Source: Methylobacterium persicinum (GTDB lineage Bacteria > Pseudomonadota > Alphaproteobacteria > Rhizobiales > Beijerinckiaceae). From it: a DNA stretch of 64,000 nucleotides. Shown here piece after piece: positions 24,769 to 33,157 of the stretch. Every line of letters begins with the position of its first letter. Position 1 is the first letter of the stretch. The notes below the pieces were generated by a model. The model saw only the letters and a list, made by a program, of their open reading frames with translations, had not been told where the DNA came from and ran no database searches. The stretch lies in assembly GCF_022179525.1 (NCBI RefSeq), contig NZ_BPQX01000026.1, positions 1-64,000 of the forward strand. The letters run 5' to 3'. The position numbers were made by a program, and so were the translations under genes.

Positions 24769-26925
24769 TCATTTCGCGGTGGGGGCGGGCAGGGCCTGGA
24801 ACGCCGACGCGGTCAGCGCCTGCGATGCCTCGGCCGCCTTGGCCCGGGCCGACAGGGTCGCCCCAAAATCCCCGGCCTGGGCCTTCGCCTCGGGCGGCAG
24901 CGCCTCGAAGGCCTTGGCCGCCCCGGCGAGGTCGCCCCGGTCGAGGGCCGCCTGCACCGCCACTTCCGGCGCCGCCGCCGGCCCCTCGGCCGGGCCGGCA
25001 TCGACCTTGCGCACCTGCACGAGGCTGTCGGCCATGTTCAGCAGCTTCGAGCGGAAGTCGCCGGTCTCGGAAGCCGCCTTGGCCTTCGCCGCCTGCCGGG
25101 CCTGGGCGATCTTGTCTGCGATGCCCCGGAAGGTCCCCGCGAGCTGCCCGGCGGTGGGCGCGCCCTTGTCGGCGAAGGGCGCCAGGGCGGAGGCTTGGTC
25201 CCCCGCGCCGGGATCGAGCTTGCGCAGGGTCGCCAGCGGCTCGGCATAGGGGACGCCGCTGGCAAGCGCCGAGGCGATCCGGTCTGCGACGACCACCTGT
25301 AGGGCCGCCTGGACGGTCGAGGTGGGGGCCCGGTCAGCCAAGCCCTTGTCGAGGGCAGCGATCCGGTCCGCCTGCTCGGCAAGCTTGCGGTCGGTCGCCT
25401 TGGCGGATTCCGCCGCCTGGGCCTGCCCGGCCTCCGCCGCCTTGCGGCTCGCGTCCGTGGCCGCCTGGACCGATTCGGTGGCGGATTTGACCCGTTCGTT
25501 GAGGCTTTGCTGGAGGGAGTCGAGGCGCTGGCCCAGGGCCGCGTCCGCGTCGGCATTCTGCTTGGTGCGGGTCTCAACCTCGCCCTTCAGGGCCGCGATC
25601 GCGTCGGCCGTCTGCTTGGCCTGCTCCTTGGCCTGTTCCTGGGCCTGACCGTCATTGGCCCCGCCCGAGGCGCTTTCCAGGGCCTTCACCCGGGCGTCGA
25701 GTTCGGCGAGCTGTTTCGTTCCGTCGGCCTGCGCCACGCCCAAACCGGTCGTGCCACCCTGGTCGCGGCCGGGCTCCTCCTGCAGAGCCGAGACCCGCTG
25801 GTCGAGGCTGTCGAGGCGGGAGACAAGGTCGGCCGGCAGGGCGGCCTGACCGCCGGCCGGGGCTTGTCCGGCATTGTTCGCCTTGTCGAGGGCCTGTTTG
25901 GCGGCCGCCTGGGCATCCGAGACGCGCTTATCGAGGGCGGCCACGGCATCCTTGGGCGCCAGCGATCCGACCCGTTGGTCGAGGGCAGCGATCTGCGCCG
26001 TGAGCGCCTGATCCTGGCCGTTCTGGCGACCCGCCTCACCGCCGATACCGGCTCTCTCCGCCGCGAAGAGCAGGCCCGCGCCGATCACGCCGCCGACGAG
26101 GCCCGCCGCGGCGATGGAGCCGAACCCGGCCCTCGCCCTTGCCGCGGAGGGCACGGAGGCCGCCGCCGCGGCGGCGCCAGTTCCCGACGCGCCGGAGCCG
26201 GAGCCGGTGGGGCTAGGCTTGGCGGTGGCATCCGGCTTGGCAGCCATGCTGGGCTTGGCCGCCGATCCCGCATCCGGAGGACGGGTTCCGGCGCCGGGCG
26301 CCTTCGGCCCGTCCTTGCCCGGAGAGGCGGCAGCCGGATCGGGGACGCGAGTCGCCTTGAGGTCGAGGATGGGGCCGGCCGTCACAGCCGCGCCCGCTAC
26401 GGGGCCCGCCGGGCCGCCGGGCCGGGCACTGGGGCCGGCGGTGTTGACCGGGTCGGACTTCGACGGGTCCGTCTTCGGGGCGTCCGTCTTCGGGGCGTCC
26501 GTCTTGGATGAGTCGGTCTTCATGGAATCGATCTTGGGCGCGTCGGCGCCCATGGCGGTGGGCTTCGCCGCCTCGGGCTTGGTGCCGGCGGACGGGCCGA
26601 CCGGCGCCGCACCGGGCTTCGGCGGAGTGCCGGCATGCGACGGCGTCACGGGCTTCGTCGCCGAGACCGGCACGGCCTCCGGCTTCAAGTCCGTCTTCGG
26701 ATCCGCCTTGGGATCCACCTTCGGGTCGGACTTGGCCTCCGGCTTGGCGTTGCCGGCGGCCGGACCGGTCTTCGCCTCGTCGGAGGAGGCGACCTTCGGC
26801 GCCGGGGAGGACGGGCCGCCCTTCACGGGCGACGCGTCCGGCTTCCCGCCGGCCGGCCCGGAGCCGGGCTTGTCTGCGTCGCTGGGCGCTGGCGTCACGG
26901 GCAGATCCTCCACTCTCGGCGTCAT
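24769..26925 (-). CDS. COG4223 mitofilin-like membrane protein
   Basis: The 718-residue protein has a Pro/Lys/Asp/Ala-rich low-complexity N-terminal region (about 1-265, with KTDAPKTD-type repeats), one membrane helix at about 267-289 (FGSIAAAGLVGGVIGAGLLF), a long Ala/Gln-rich coiled coil (about 300-560) and a C-terminal helical domain. Proteins of this layout, related to mitofilin, lie between hemD and hemY in Rhizobiales. The N-terminal region would be cytoplasmic and the coiled coil periplasmic. I take the ATG at 26925; an in-frame ATG at 27057 would overlap hemD. Function in the cell is not established, though a membrane-shaping role is assumed by analogy. Confidence 0.82.
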   Translation of the reverse strand: MTPRVEDLPVTPAPSDADKPGSGPAGGKPDASPVKGGPSSPAPKVASSDEAKTGPAAGNAKPEAKSDPKVDPKADPKTDLKPEAVPVSATKPVTPSHAGTPPKPGAAPVGPSAGTKPEAAKPTAMGADAPKIDSMKTDSSKTDAPKTDAPKTDPSKSDPVNTAGPSARPGGPAGPVAGAAVTAGPILDLKATRVPDPAAASPGKDGPKAPGAGTRPPDAGSAAKPSMAAKPDATAKPSPTGSGSGASGTGAAAAAASVPSAARARAGFGSIAAAGLVGGVIGAGLLFAAERAGIGGEAGRQNGQDQALTAQIAALDQRVGSLAPKDAVAALDKRVSDAQAAAKQALDKANNAGQAPAGGQAALPADLVSRLDSLDQRVSALQEEPGRDQGGTTGLGVAQADGTKQLAELDARVKALESASGGANDGQAQEQAKEQAKQTADAIAALKGEVETRTKQNADADAALGQRLDSLQQSLNERVKSATESVQAATDASRKAAEAGQAQAAESAKATDRKLAEQADRIAALDKGLADRAPTSTVQAALQVVVADRIASALASGVPYAEPLATLRKLDPGAGDQASALAPFADKGAPTAGQLAGTFRGIADKIAQARQAAKAKAASETGDFRSKLLNMADSLVQVRKVDAGPAEGPAAAPEVAVQAALDRGDLAGAAKAFEALPPEAKAQAGDFGATLSARAKAAEASQALTASAFQALPAPTAK

Positions 26926-27014
26926 GGCCGCCCCGGCTTCGGCGCGGCCCGTTCCCCTACCACCCCGCCGCCGGTTCCGGCGATGGAGGCCAGATGCGTT
27001 TGGCGGGCCGCCGC

Positions 27015-27707
27015 TCATCGGGCAAGCCCATCGAGCAACACGGTCTCGCGCGGGCACGCCGCGACGAAATGGACCGGGATGCCCGCCTCTTCCAGGGCCC
27101 GCGCGACATCCGCGGACAGGCAGTAATGATTAAGAGAGCGGAAAGCTCCCCCCCGTCCCGCCGCCTCGCAGAGGGACACCGCTGTTTCGGCGCTCCGCCG
27201 GGAATAATGGAGGGAGGCGTCGAGGCCGTTCCTGCCGAGGGCAGCAGCGACCGCGTCCGGCAGCGTTCCGACCGGTTCGGCCCGGTAGGCGACATGGGTG
27301 ACGAGGCGGAAGCCTGCCACACGCAGGGAGGCGGCGGGCTCGGCCTTGCGCTCGGTGCCCGCGGCATGGAGCAGGCACGCCCCCGGCCGCAGGTGCCGCA
27401 TGACGAGGGCGGCGAGACCCGCGCCGTCGCCCGGCCCCTCCACCACGGGACCGAATCCGGCGCGGGCGGCCTTCTCCGCCGTGCGCGCCCCCACGGCGAA
27501 GACCGGCACCCCGGCGAGATCTGCCCCCAGGGCCGGCACCGCGTGGGCGCTGGTGAGGAGGATTCCGTCGAAGGGCCCCTGCGGAACCGGTCCATCCACG
27601 GGGCAGACCACCAGGACCGGGGCGACGAGGGGCTCATGGCCGAGTCCCGCCAGGGCCGCGCCCGTGCGCGAGGCCCCCGGTTCCGGCCGCGCCACCCAGA
27701 CGCGCAC
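27015..27707 (-). CDS. hemD: Uroporphyrinogen-III synthase
   Basis: The 230-residue protein closes and isomerises hydroxymethylbilane to uroporphyrinogen III in haem and cobalamin synthesis. It begins VRVWVARPEPGASRTGAAL, the family start, and has GILLTSAHAVPAL (the usual TSxxA segment), VFAVGARTAEKAARAG and LHYSRRSAET in the second domain. Sequence conservation in this family is low, but the gene order with COG4223 and hemY supports the call. The start is a GTG at 27707, five bases after the stop of the aldose epimerase gene. No hemC is adjacent, unlike in many relatives. Confidence 0.85.
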   Translation of the reverse strand: MRVWVARPEPGASRTGAALAGLGHEPLVAPVLVVCPVDGPVPQGPFDGILLTSAHAVPALGADLAGVPVFAVGARTAEKAARAGFGPVVEGPGDGAGLAALVMRHLRPGACLLHAAGTERKAEPAASLRVAGFRLVTHVAYRAEPVGTLPDAVAAALGRNGLDASLHYSRRSAETAVSLCEAAGRGGAFRSLNHYCLSADVARALEEAGIPVHFVAACPRETVLLDGLAR

Positions 27708-27712
27708 GCGCC

Positions 27713-28591
27713 TCAGCCTTCCAGGCTCAGGCGCACCCCGTGGTGCGCCTGCGCGCCGGGGGCGAGGAGGCGCTGCGAATCGCGGTCCGCCAGCTCGCCG
27801 TCGAACCTGGCCCAGTCGGCATGGCCGGTCCAGCATTCGAGGGAGAGGAACGGTGCGGTGGGCTTGGTCCAGACGGCGAGGTGGGGGAAATCCTCCGCCT
27901 CCATGCGGATCGCCGTCCCGCCCGGACCGGTGAAACGCATCACCCGGCTCCGGGCGTTCCGAAGCACGAAGGCCTCGGTGAAGATCGCCGGATCGAGGGG
28001 GAGGGTGGCCCCGTCGAAGGGCACCGGCTGCTCGTCGCGCAGAAGAAGGCCGCCCTCGCCGACCTTTGGGGCGAAGGGCCGCTCGGCCTCTTCGAACGCC
28101 ACCGCGTAGCCGCCGCCCTTGGCCCGCTCGCCGCCGGCGAAGGGCCACGGGAAGGCCGGGTGGAAGCCGAGCGCGTAGGGCAGGGGCGTCTCGCCGGGAT
28201 TGGCCACCGTCACCGTGAAATCGAGCCCCGCCGGGCGCAGCCGGGCCGCCACGTCGAGGCGGAAGGCGAAGGGGTAATGCTCCCGGGTCCGGGGGCTGTC
28301 TGTGAGGCGCAAGAGCACCGCGTCGGCGCTGCGCTCGACCACCGCGAAGGGAAGGTCGCGGGCGAAGCCGTGCTGCCCCATCGGGTAGCGGCGACCCTCC
28401 ACGGTCACCGCGCCGCCGGCCGAGGCGCCGACCACCGGGAAGAGCCAGGGGGCGTGACGATTCCAGTGTGCCGGGTCCCCGCTCCAGAGATAGTCCCGGC
28501 CGCCGACCCGCCAGGAGACGGGCTCCGCCCCGTGGGCCGAGAGGGACGCGGTGCTCCTGTCCCGCGCGATGAGGTCGATCCGCTCAGCCAC
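27713..28591 (-). CDS. Aldose 1-epimerase family protein
   Basis: This 292-residue mutarotase-like protein belongs to the galactose mutarotase/aldose epimerase superfamily, in the group that includes LacX and YeaD-like proteins. Landmarks are GAEPVSWRVGGRDYLWSGD near the start, GQHGFARDLPF with the substrate His, and YALGFHPAFPWPF with the second His. Which sugar it acts on cannot be told. It is five bases upstream of hemD in the same direction and so is probably co-transcribed, though the link to tetrapyrrole synthesis is likely only positional. Confidence 0.82.
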   Translation of the reverse strand: MAERIDLIARDRSTASLSAHGAEPVSWRVGGRDYLWSGDPAHWNRHAPWLFPVVGASAGGAVTVEGRRYPMGQHGFARDLPFAVVERSADAVLLRLTDSPRTREHYPFAFRLDVAARLRPAGLDFTVTVANPGETPLPYALGFHPAFPWPFAGGERAKGGGYAVAFEEAERPFAPKVGEGGLLLRDEQPVPFDGATLPLDPAIFTEAFVLRNARSRVMRFTGPGGTAIRMEAEDFPHLAVWTKPTAPFLSLECWTGHADWARFDGELADRDSQRLLAPGAQAHHGVRLSLEG

Positions 28592-28661
28592 GGCCTGCTC
28601 CCGGTCCTGCCACGCCTCCGAGTTAACGGACGCACCGGAGGGCGCAAGGCCCCCGGCCCGT

Positions 28662-28704
28662 CCGCGCCGTTCCCTTTCCCCCGCGGGGGAAGGGGAGGGC
28701 GCGG
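28662..28704. terminator. Long hairpin between epimerase and small-protein genes
   Basis: CCGCGCC at 28662-28668 pairs with GGCGCGG at 28698-28704, and inside it CCCTTTCCCCC pairs with GGGGGAAGGGG across a short GC loop. The stem is nearly continuous. It sits just after the stop of the downstream-reading MEPMKP protein gene (minus strand) and before the epimerase, so it probably ends that transcript, without an obvious T-run. Confidence 0.55.
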
Positions 28705-28714
28705 GGCGTTACGC

Positions 28715-29023
28715 TCAATCGACCTTCTTCAACGAGCCGAGATCGACCTCGCCGTTCTGGCTGGTGAAGGTGAGGGACTTGGATCCGCCGTCGGCCTGCG
28801 AGACGCCGCCGATGCGGTGGTCGCCGCTGTCGTAGGTCTCGACCCGTCCGTTCGTCTCGATGAGCAGCCGGTGCTTGTCCGGGAAGAAGGCGTACTTCAT
28901 CCCGTTCTGCGCACCGCTGGTGGCAGGGGATCCGAGATCCTCAGGCCACCAGGGCTTCGTGCCTTCCATGGGCTTCATCGGCTCCATGGGCTTCATGGGT
29001 TCCATCGGCTTCATCGGTTCCAT
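28715..29023 (-). CDS. Small protein with MEPMKP N-terminal repeats
   Basis: The 102-residue protein starts with three copies of the hexapeptide MEPMKP followed by MEGTKPWWPEDLG. The rest has KYAFFPDKHRLLIETNGRVETYDSGDHRIGGVSQ and ends in GEVDLGSLKKVD, suggesting a small beta-sandwich. I do not know a function; there is no signal peptide or membrane helix. The ATG at 29023 is chosen because GGAGGA lies seven bases upstream; an in-frame ATG at 29083 has no such site. The repeat corresponds to 18-bp tandem units in the DNA. Confidence 0.75.
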   Translation of the reverse strand: MEPMKPMEPMKPMEPMKPMEGTKPWWPEDLGSPATSGAQNGMKYAFFPDKHRLLIETNGRVETYDSGDHRIGGVSQADGGSKSLTFTSQNGEVDLGSLKKVD

Positions 29024-29095
29024 ATCGCGTCCTCCGCCCCGTTCCTGAATGCGGAGGACGCGCCGGATCGCGATCGGTTGCATGCCGGCGCCCGT

Positions 29096-29770
29096 TCAGG
29101 GCGTCGGCCGCTCCCGGACCTGCCCGTCGAAGCCGACATGGAGCTGGTGATCCTGGCCGTTCCGGTCCCTGGCGGCCACCTCGAGATGGCGCGGCCCGCG
29201 TCCGGTGATCCGGACGTCGCCGTAGCCCGCCGCCTGCACCGCCGCCGTCAGGGCGGGCACGTCGGGGGCCGGGGCGAGGCCGACCCGGTCCTTCGCCCAG
29301 TCGAGGCTGCCGAAGGGCGGCCCACCCGCCGGTCCGAGCACCTCCTGCCGTCCGTCGCCGTGGGTCAGAAGCCGGGCGTGGAGGAACCCGTCCGCGAACC
29401 GGCCCTGGACCGTGACGCCCTCGCCCTTGGCGACGAGCTTGCCCCCTTCGCCCGCCGGGCCGGTCTCCACCAGGGCCCGCCCCGTTGGATCCTGCACCAC
29501 GAACTTGTTGCCGAACAACTCGGCCACCTCGCCCTTGATCGCCGTGGCGCCCGACGGAGCAAGCGCCTGGATCGCCACCGGCGCGACGGGGGTCAGGGTC
29601 AAGGCGTTGGTCTTGGCCAGGGACAGCCCCACCGCCCCGAAGGCCAGGGGAAGAGCCAGCGCCCCGATCACCCAGGTCCGCCGGGGGATGCGGCCGGATC
29701 GGGCGTCCGGCGCCCGGACCTCCGTCGCCGTGCCGTCGATCGTCTTGGTCTCGTTGTGTGTCTCGCTCAT
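29096..29770 (-). CDS. Membrane-anchored protein of unknown function, divergent from a two-component system
   Basis: The 224-residue protein has a cytoplasmic N-terminus, one helix (TWVIGALALPLAFGAVGLSLA, about 32-52) and a periplasmic part. Residues 78-130 (AIKGEVAELFGNKFVVQDPT, then VTVQGRF) look like an OB-fold strand set, and the C-terminus (VPALTAAVQAAGYGDVRITG, then HQLHVGFDGQVRE) resembles a PepSY-like domain. I do not recognise a named family. It is divergent from the response regulator and histidine kinase genes 194 bp away, which makes it a likely target or sensor partner of that pair. Confidence 0.7.
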   Translation of the reverse strand: MSETHNETKTIDGTATEVRAPDARSGRIPRRTWVIGALALPLAFGAVGLSLAKTNALTLTPVAPVAIQALAPSGATAIKGEVAELFGNKFVVQDPTGRALVETGPAGEGGKLVAKGEGVTVQGRFADGFLHARLLTHGDGRQEVLGPAGGPPFGSLDWAKDRVGLAPAPDVPALTAAVQAAGYGDVRITGRGPRHLEVAARDRNGQDHQLHVGFDGQVRERPTP

Positions 29771-29963
29771 GGCCGTCGCTTTCCGTTCCGGACCCGCTCG
29801 GTCCGTGGCGACAGGTCTTAGGGAGGGGGCGGCGACGGGAACTGAACCCGGCGGTTCAGCCCCGGTTAAACGGCCTGACCTACCCGGATCACGGCGAAAC
29901 TCCGCCGCTCTTGCGAGCGGGAGCGGCCTTGGATGGGTGATGGGCCGTGCGAGGGAGACGGGC

Positions 29964-30629
29964 GTGAAGATCCTGCTGGTCGAGGACGATGCGGCATTGG
30001 CGGCGGAGATCGACCGCGCCTTGCGCGCGGAGAACTTCGTCCTCGACCGGGCGGCGACGGGCGAGGATGCCCGCCATCTCGGCGAGACGGAGGGCTACGA
30101 TGCCTGCATCCTCGATCTCGGCCTGCCGCGCGGCGACGGCGTCTCCGTCCTGAATGCGTGGCGGGCGGCGGGACAGACCCTGCCGGTGCTGGTGCTCACC
30201 GCCCGGGACGGGTGGAGCGACAAGGTCGCCGCCTTCAAGGCGGGCGCCGACGACTACCTCGTCAAGCCGGTGCGGGTGGAGGAGCTGGTCATCCGCCTTC
30301 GCGCCCTCGTGCGTCGGACGCAGGGGCACGGGGCGAGTCGGATCGCCTGCGGGCCCCTCAGCTTCGATCCCGGCCTCGGCGCCTTCGAGCGCGATGGGCT
30401 GCCCCTCCGCCTCACCGGCCTCGAATGGCGCGTCCTGTCCTGCCTGATGCTGAACCGGGATTCGGTGGTGCCGCGCAGCTACCTCATCGAACGCGTCTAC
30501 GACGGCGACGCCGAGGTCGACTCGAACTCCGTGGAGGTGATCGTCGCCCGGCTGCGCAAGAAGATCGCCCCGGCCAGGATCGAGGGCGTGCGCGGCCACG
30601 GCTACCGCCTTACGGCAGACCCCGCCTGA
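29964..30629 (+). CDS. OmpR/PhoP-family response regulator
   Basis: The 221-residue protein has a receiver domain (MKILLVEDDAALAAE; phospho-acceptor D51 in CILDLGLPRGDG; VLTARDGWSDKVAAFKAGAD with the conserved Lys in VKPV) and an OmpR-type winged helix (LTGLEWRVLSCLMLN, then EVDSNSVEVIVARLRKKI). I take the GTG at 29964 because the receiver fold starts there and GAGGGAG precedes it; an ATG at 29940 is in frame. Its stop overlaps the kinase start. The pair resembles PhoP/PhoQ, which respond to divalent cations or membrane stress, but the signal here is unknown. Confidence 0.88.
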   Translation: MKILLVEDDAALAAEIDRALRAENFVLDRAATGEDARHLGETEGYDACILDLGLPRGDGVSVLNAWRAAGQTLPVLVLTARDGWSDKVAAFKAGADDYLVKPVRVEELVIRLRALVRRTQGHGASRIACGPLSFDPGLGAFERDGLPLRLTGLEWRVLSCLMLNRDSVVPRSYLIERVYDGDAEVDSNSVEVIVARLRKKIAPARIEGVRGHGYRLTADPA

Positions 30630-31942
30630 TGCGCTCCCTCCGCGCCCGGCTCGTGGCCGCCGCCCTCGGCCTAGTGGCCATCGCGCTGGTGATCGCCGGC
30701 CTCGCCGTGGGCGTGATCCTGACCCGGTTCGTGCGCGGCCAGGTCGACGAGCGGCTGGACGCGCAGATCACGGCGCTCCGGGCCGGCCTCGAGGCCGGTA
30801 TCCTGGCCGCCCATCCCGAACGCTTCGAGGGGCCGCCCTTCGACCGCCCGGGCCGCTGGGTCTGGGAGGTCCGCCGTGGCGACGACATCGTCCGGTCGGA
30901 CTCCCTCGACGGGCACCCGATCGCCCTCGGCCGGACAGGACCGGAGGAACCGGGCGACCGCCCCCTCCCGGCCGAGGGACGCGGCCCCGGCGGCGGCGAC
31001 CTCGTCCTGCGCGTGCTCACCCTGCGGGGCGCGCAGCCCGCGACGATCCTCGCCGGCGCCCCCCAGGGGGCGATCTACGGCCCCCTCCGGGATGTGATGG
31101 CGAGCCTCGCCCTGGCGCTCGGCCTGCTCGGCCTGTTCCTCGCCGCCGGGGCGGTGGCGCAGGTGCGCCTCGGCCTCGCCCCTCTCGCACGCCTGCGCGA
31201 GGGCCTCGCCGCCGTCCGCGCGGGACGGCAGGCGCGGATACCCGCCGACCAGCCGGAGGAAGTGGGCCCCCTCGTCGCCGAAATGAACGCCCTGCTCGAT
31301 CAGAACGACCGGAACCTGGAGCGGGCCAGGGGCCATGTCGCCAACCTCGCCCACGGCCTCAAGACACCGCTCGCGACCCTGGCCATGGCGCTGCGCGACC
31401 CCGCCCGGGACCCGGACGGCCGGCTCGCGGCGCAGGTGACCGATCTGGACCGGCGGGTCCGCCACCACCTCCGCCGGGCCCGCGCGGCCGCCCTGGAGGG
31501 TCCGGCCCGGGTCCGCACCCCGCTCCTCCCCCGGATCGCCGACCTGCGGGAGGTGCTGCTGCGGATTCACGCCGACAGGCGGCCGGCCATCGCCCTCGCC
31601 GTGCCGGAGGAGGCCTCGGTCGCCTGCGAGGGCCAGGATCTCGACGAGATGCTCGGCAACCTCCTCGACAATGCCTGCCGCTGGTGCGCGGGCACGGTGC
31701 GGGTCGCCGCGGAGCGGTCCGGCGGTCAGGTGGAGATCCGCATCGAGGATGACGGTCCGGGCCTCGCGCCGGAGGCGGCCTCGGCGATGCAGGAGCGGGG
31801 CCGGCGCCTCGACGAGGGCGTCCCCGGTGACGGCTTCGGCCTCCCGATCACCCTGGAGCTCGCCGAACTCTACGGTGGCACGCTCAGCCTCGGCCGCTCG
31901 TCCCTCGGCGGCCTGTGCGCCACCCTGCGCCTGCCGGGGTAG
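30629..31942 (+). CDS. Sensor histidine kinase, PhoQ-like
   Basis: The 437-residue membrane kinase has two helices (about 8-33 and 156-177) around a periplasmic sensor of about 120 residues, a HAMP-like linker (PLARLREGLAAVRAGRQARI), the H-box VANLAHGLKTPLATLAMAL with H242, the N-box LDEMLGNLLDNACRW and G-box EDDGPGLAPEAA, then GFGLPITLELAELYGG. It is coupled to the response regulator by a one-base overlap of stop and start. The sensor region has GPPFDRPGRWVWEVRRGDDIV, as in PhoQ-like kinases of Alphaproteobacteria. A family A repeat follows. Confidence 0.88.
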   Translation: MRSLRARLVAAALGLVAIALVIAGLAVGVILTRFVRGQVDERLDAQITALRAGLEAGILAAHPERFEGPPFDRPGRWVWEVRRGDDIVRSDSLDGHPIALGRTGPEEPGDRPLPAEGRGPGGGDLVLRVLTLRGAQPATILAGAPQGAIYGPLRDVMASLALALGLLGLFLAAGAVAQVRLGLAPLARLREGLAAVRAGRQARIPADQPEEVGPLVAEMNALLDQNDRNLERARGHVANLAHGLKTPLATLAMALRDPARDPDGRLAAQVTDLDRRVRHHLRRARAAALEGPARVRTPLLPRIADLREVLLRIHADRRPAIALAVPEEASVACEGQDLDEMLGNLLDNACRWCAGTVRVAAERSGGQVEIRIEDDGPGLAPEAASAMQERGRRLDEGVPGDGFGLPITLELAELYGGTLSLGRSSLGGLCATLRLPG

Positions 31943-31994
31943 GGGGGTCCCGCACGCGGCGCCGAACGGTCCCCGACGGGATGGCCCCGTCATA

Positions 31995-32127
31995 CCCACC
32001 CTCGCCCTCATCCTGAGGTGCCGTCGCGAGGCCACGGCCCCGAAGGAGGCCCCCCACCAGCCGCGCGATCCCTGGATGCCTCCTTCGAGGCCGCGTCGCG
32101 GCGCCTCAGGATGAGGGCGAGGGTGGG
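31995..32127. repeat. Dispersed palindromic repeat, family A
   Basis: CCCACCCTCGCCCTCATCCT on the left is matched by its complement through CAGGATGAGGGCGAGGGTGGG on the right, with inner arms CGAAGGAGGC and GCCTCCTTCG. The arms are almost perfect over about 26 bp. It lies between the convergent ends of the histidine kinase and the sigma factor genes and so could also serve as a bidirectional terminator. Confidence 0.85.
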
Positions 32128-32137
32128 AACGGATCGC

Positions 32138-32878
32138 TCACACCGACACGTCGCTCACCGTGCCCAGCGCCGAGAGGGTGACGCCGTCGCTGCCGATGTC
32201 GGCGCCGCCGTAGCCGAGCATCCGTGCGAGTTGCGCCCGCGCCCGCCAGACCCGGCTCTTGGCAGTGCCGATCTGGCACTCCATCACCGCGGCGGCCTCC
32301 TCGTAGCTGAGGTTCTCGATCCCGACGAGGACGAGGGCCTCGCGCATCACCGGAGCAAGGCGGTCGAGGGCGGCGCGGACATCCTGAAGGTCGAGGTGGC
32401 CGCCCTGCTCCGGGGCGGCGGCGAGGCGGCCGGCATAATCGCCGTCGGTGTCCGGCACTTCGCGGGTCTGCCGGCGGTGCCGGCTGTAGAAGACGTTGCG
32501 CAGGATGGTGAAGAGCCACGCTTCCAGGTTCGTGCCCGGCTCGAAGCCGCCGCGCCCGCGCCATGCCCGCAGGAGCGCGTCCTGCACGAGGTCGTCGGCC
32601 GCCGCGGGCTCCCGGGCGAGGGAAAGTGCGAACCGGCGCAGGGCCGGGACGCTGGCGAGGAGCCCCGTGCGGAACGCGGCCTCGTGCGAGGCCGCCAAGC
32701 CGCCGGCCCGGTCCAGCGCCTTCTCGAGGCGCGTGAGCAGGTCCGCGAAGCGATCAGGCTCGCAGGGCGCCGCTTCCTCATAGGCAGAGCGCATGAGGGC
32801 GCCGAGGTGCCGGCGCACGGAATCGGGAAGGGCGGGTCCAGCCTCGCCGTCGAGAAGCGACTCGTAAGGCTCAGTCAT
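32138..32878 (-). CDS. NepR-EcfG fusion: general stress response sigma factor
   Basis: The 246-residue protein combines two partners of the alphaproteobacterial stress response. Residues 16-58 (ALPDSVRRHLGALMRSAYEE, then EPDRFADLLTRLEKAL) match the pattern of the anti-sigma factor NepR. Residues 70-222 are an ECF sigma factor of the EcfG group: region 2 has DDLVQDALLRAWRGRGGFEP, GTNLEAWLFTILRNVFYSRH and RRQTRE; region 4 has ALVLVGIENLSYEEAAAVME and GTAKSRVWRARAQLARML. EcfG reads GGAAC-N16-CGTT promoters and is normally held by free NepR until PhyR removes it. I take the ATG at 32878; an in-frame start at 32929 exists. The NepR assignment rests on pattern only. Confidence 0.78.
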   Translation of the reverse strand: MTEPYESLLDGEAGPALPDSVRRHLGALMRSAYEEAAPCEPDRFADLLTRLEKALDRAGGLAASHEAAFRTGLLASVPALRRFALSLAREPAAADDLVQDALLRAWRGRGGFEPGTNLEAWLFTILRNVFYSRHRRQTREVPDTDGDYAGRLAAAPEQGGHLDLQDVRAALDRLAPVMREALVLVGIENLSYEEAAAVMECQIGTAKSRVWRARAQLARMLGYGGADIGSDGVTLSALGTVSDVSV

Positions 32879-32942
32879 CAGGTCCGTTGGCAGGCAGCGC
32901 GAGCGAAAAGCTCGCATCTGAGCCCGCACTGTCGCCCCTAAC

Positions 32943-32967
32943 GGAAATCACCGCCTCAACATGCGTT
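32943..32967 (+). promoter_or_regulatory. Weak EcfG-type promoter candidate
   Basis: GGAAA, a 16-base spacer and CGTT read rightward, away from the sigma factor gene. One base differs from the GGAAC consensus. The first annotated plus-strand gene, nuoA, is almost 600 bp away beyond a minus-strand tRNA, so if the site is used it would drive a small unannotated transcript. Confidence 0.25.
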
Positions 32968-33080
32968 AACTGGTGAATGCATACCAGCCACAACCGTCGC
33001 CGGGGGTACGGCACCACTGGAATACGCCGCGATGAGCACGGGCGCTGAAAGGCTTAGTAATACGGAATGAAGGGAGACGA

Positions 33081-33157
33081 TGGCGCGGGCGACGGGGCTC
33101 GAACCCGCGACCTCCGGCGTGACAGGCCGGCACTCTAACCAACTGAGCTACGCCCGC
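33081..33157 (-). tRNA. tRNA-Asp(GTC)
   Basis: The minus strand gives acceptor stem GCGGGCG/CGCCCGC, discriminator G and encoded CCA, D-loop AGCTCAGTTGGTTAGAGT, anticodon stem CCGGC/GCCGG with loop CTGTCAC giving anticodon GTC, and T-arm CGGGTTCGAGCCCCG. All stems pair fully. Confidence 0.95.
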
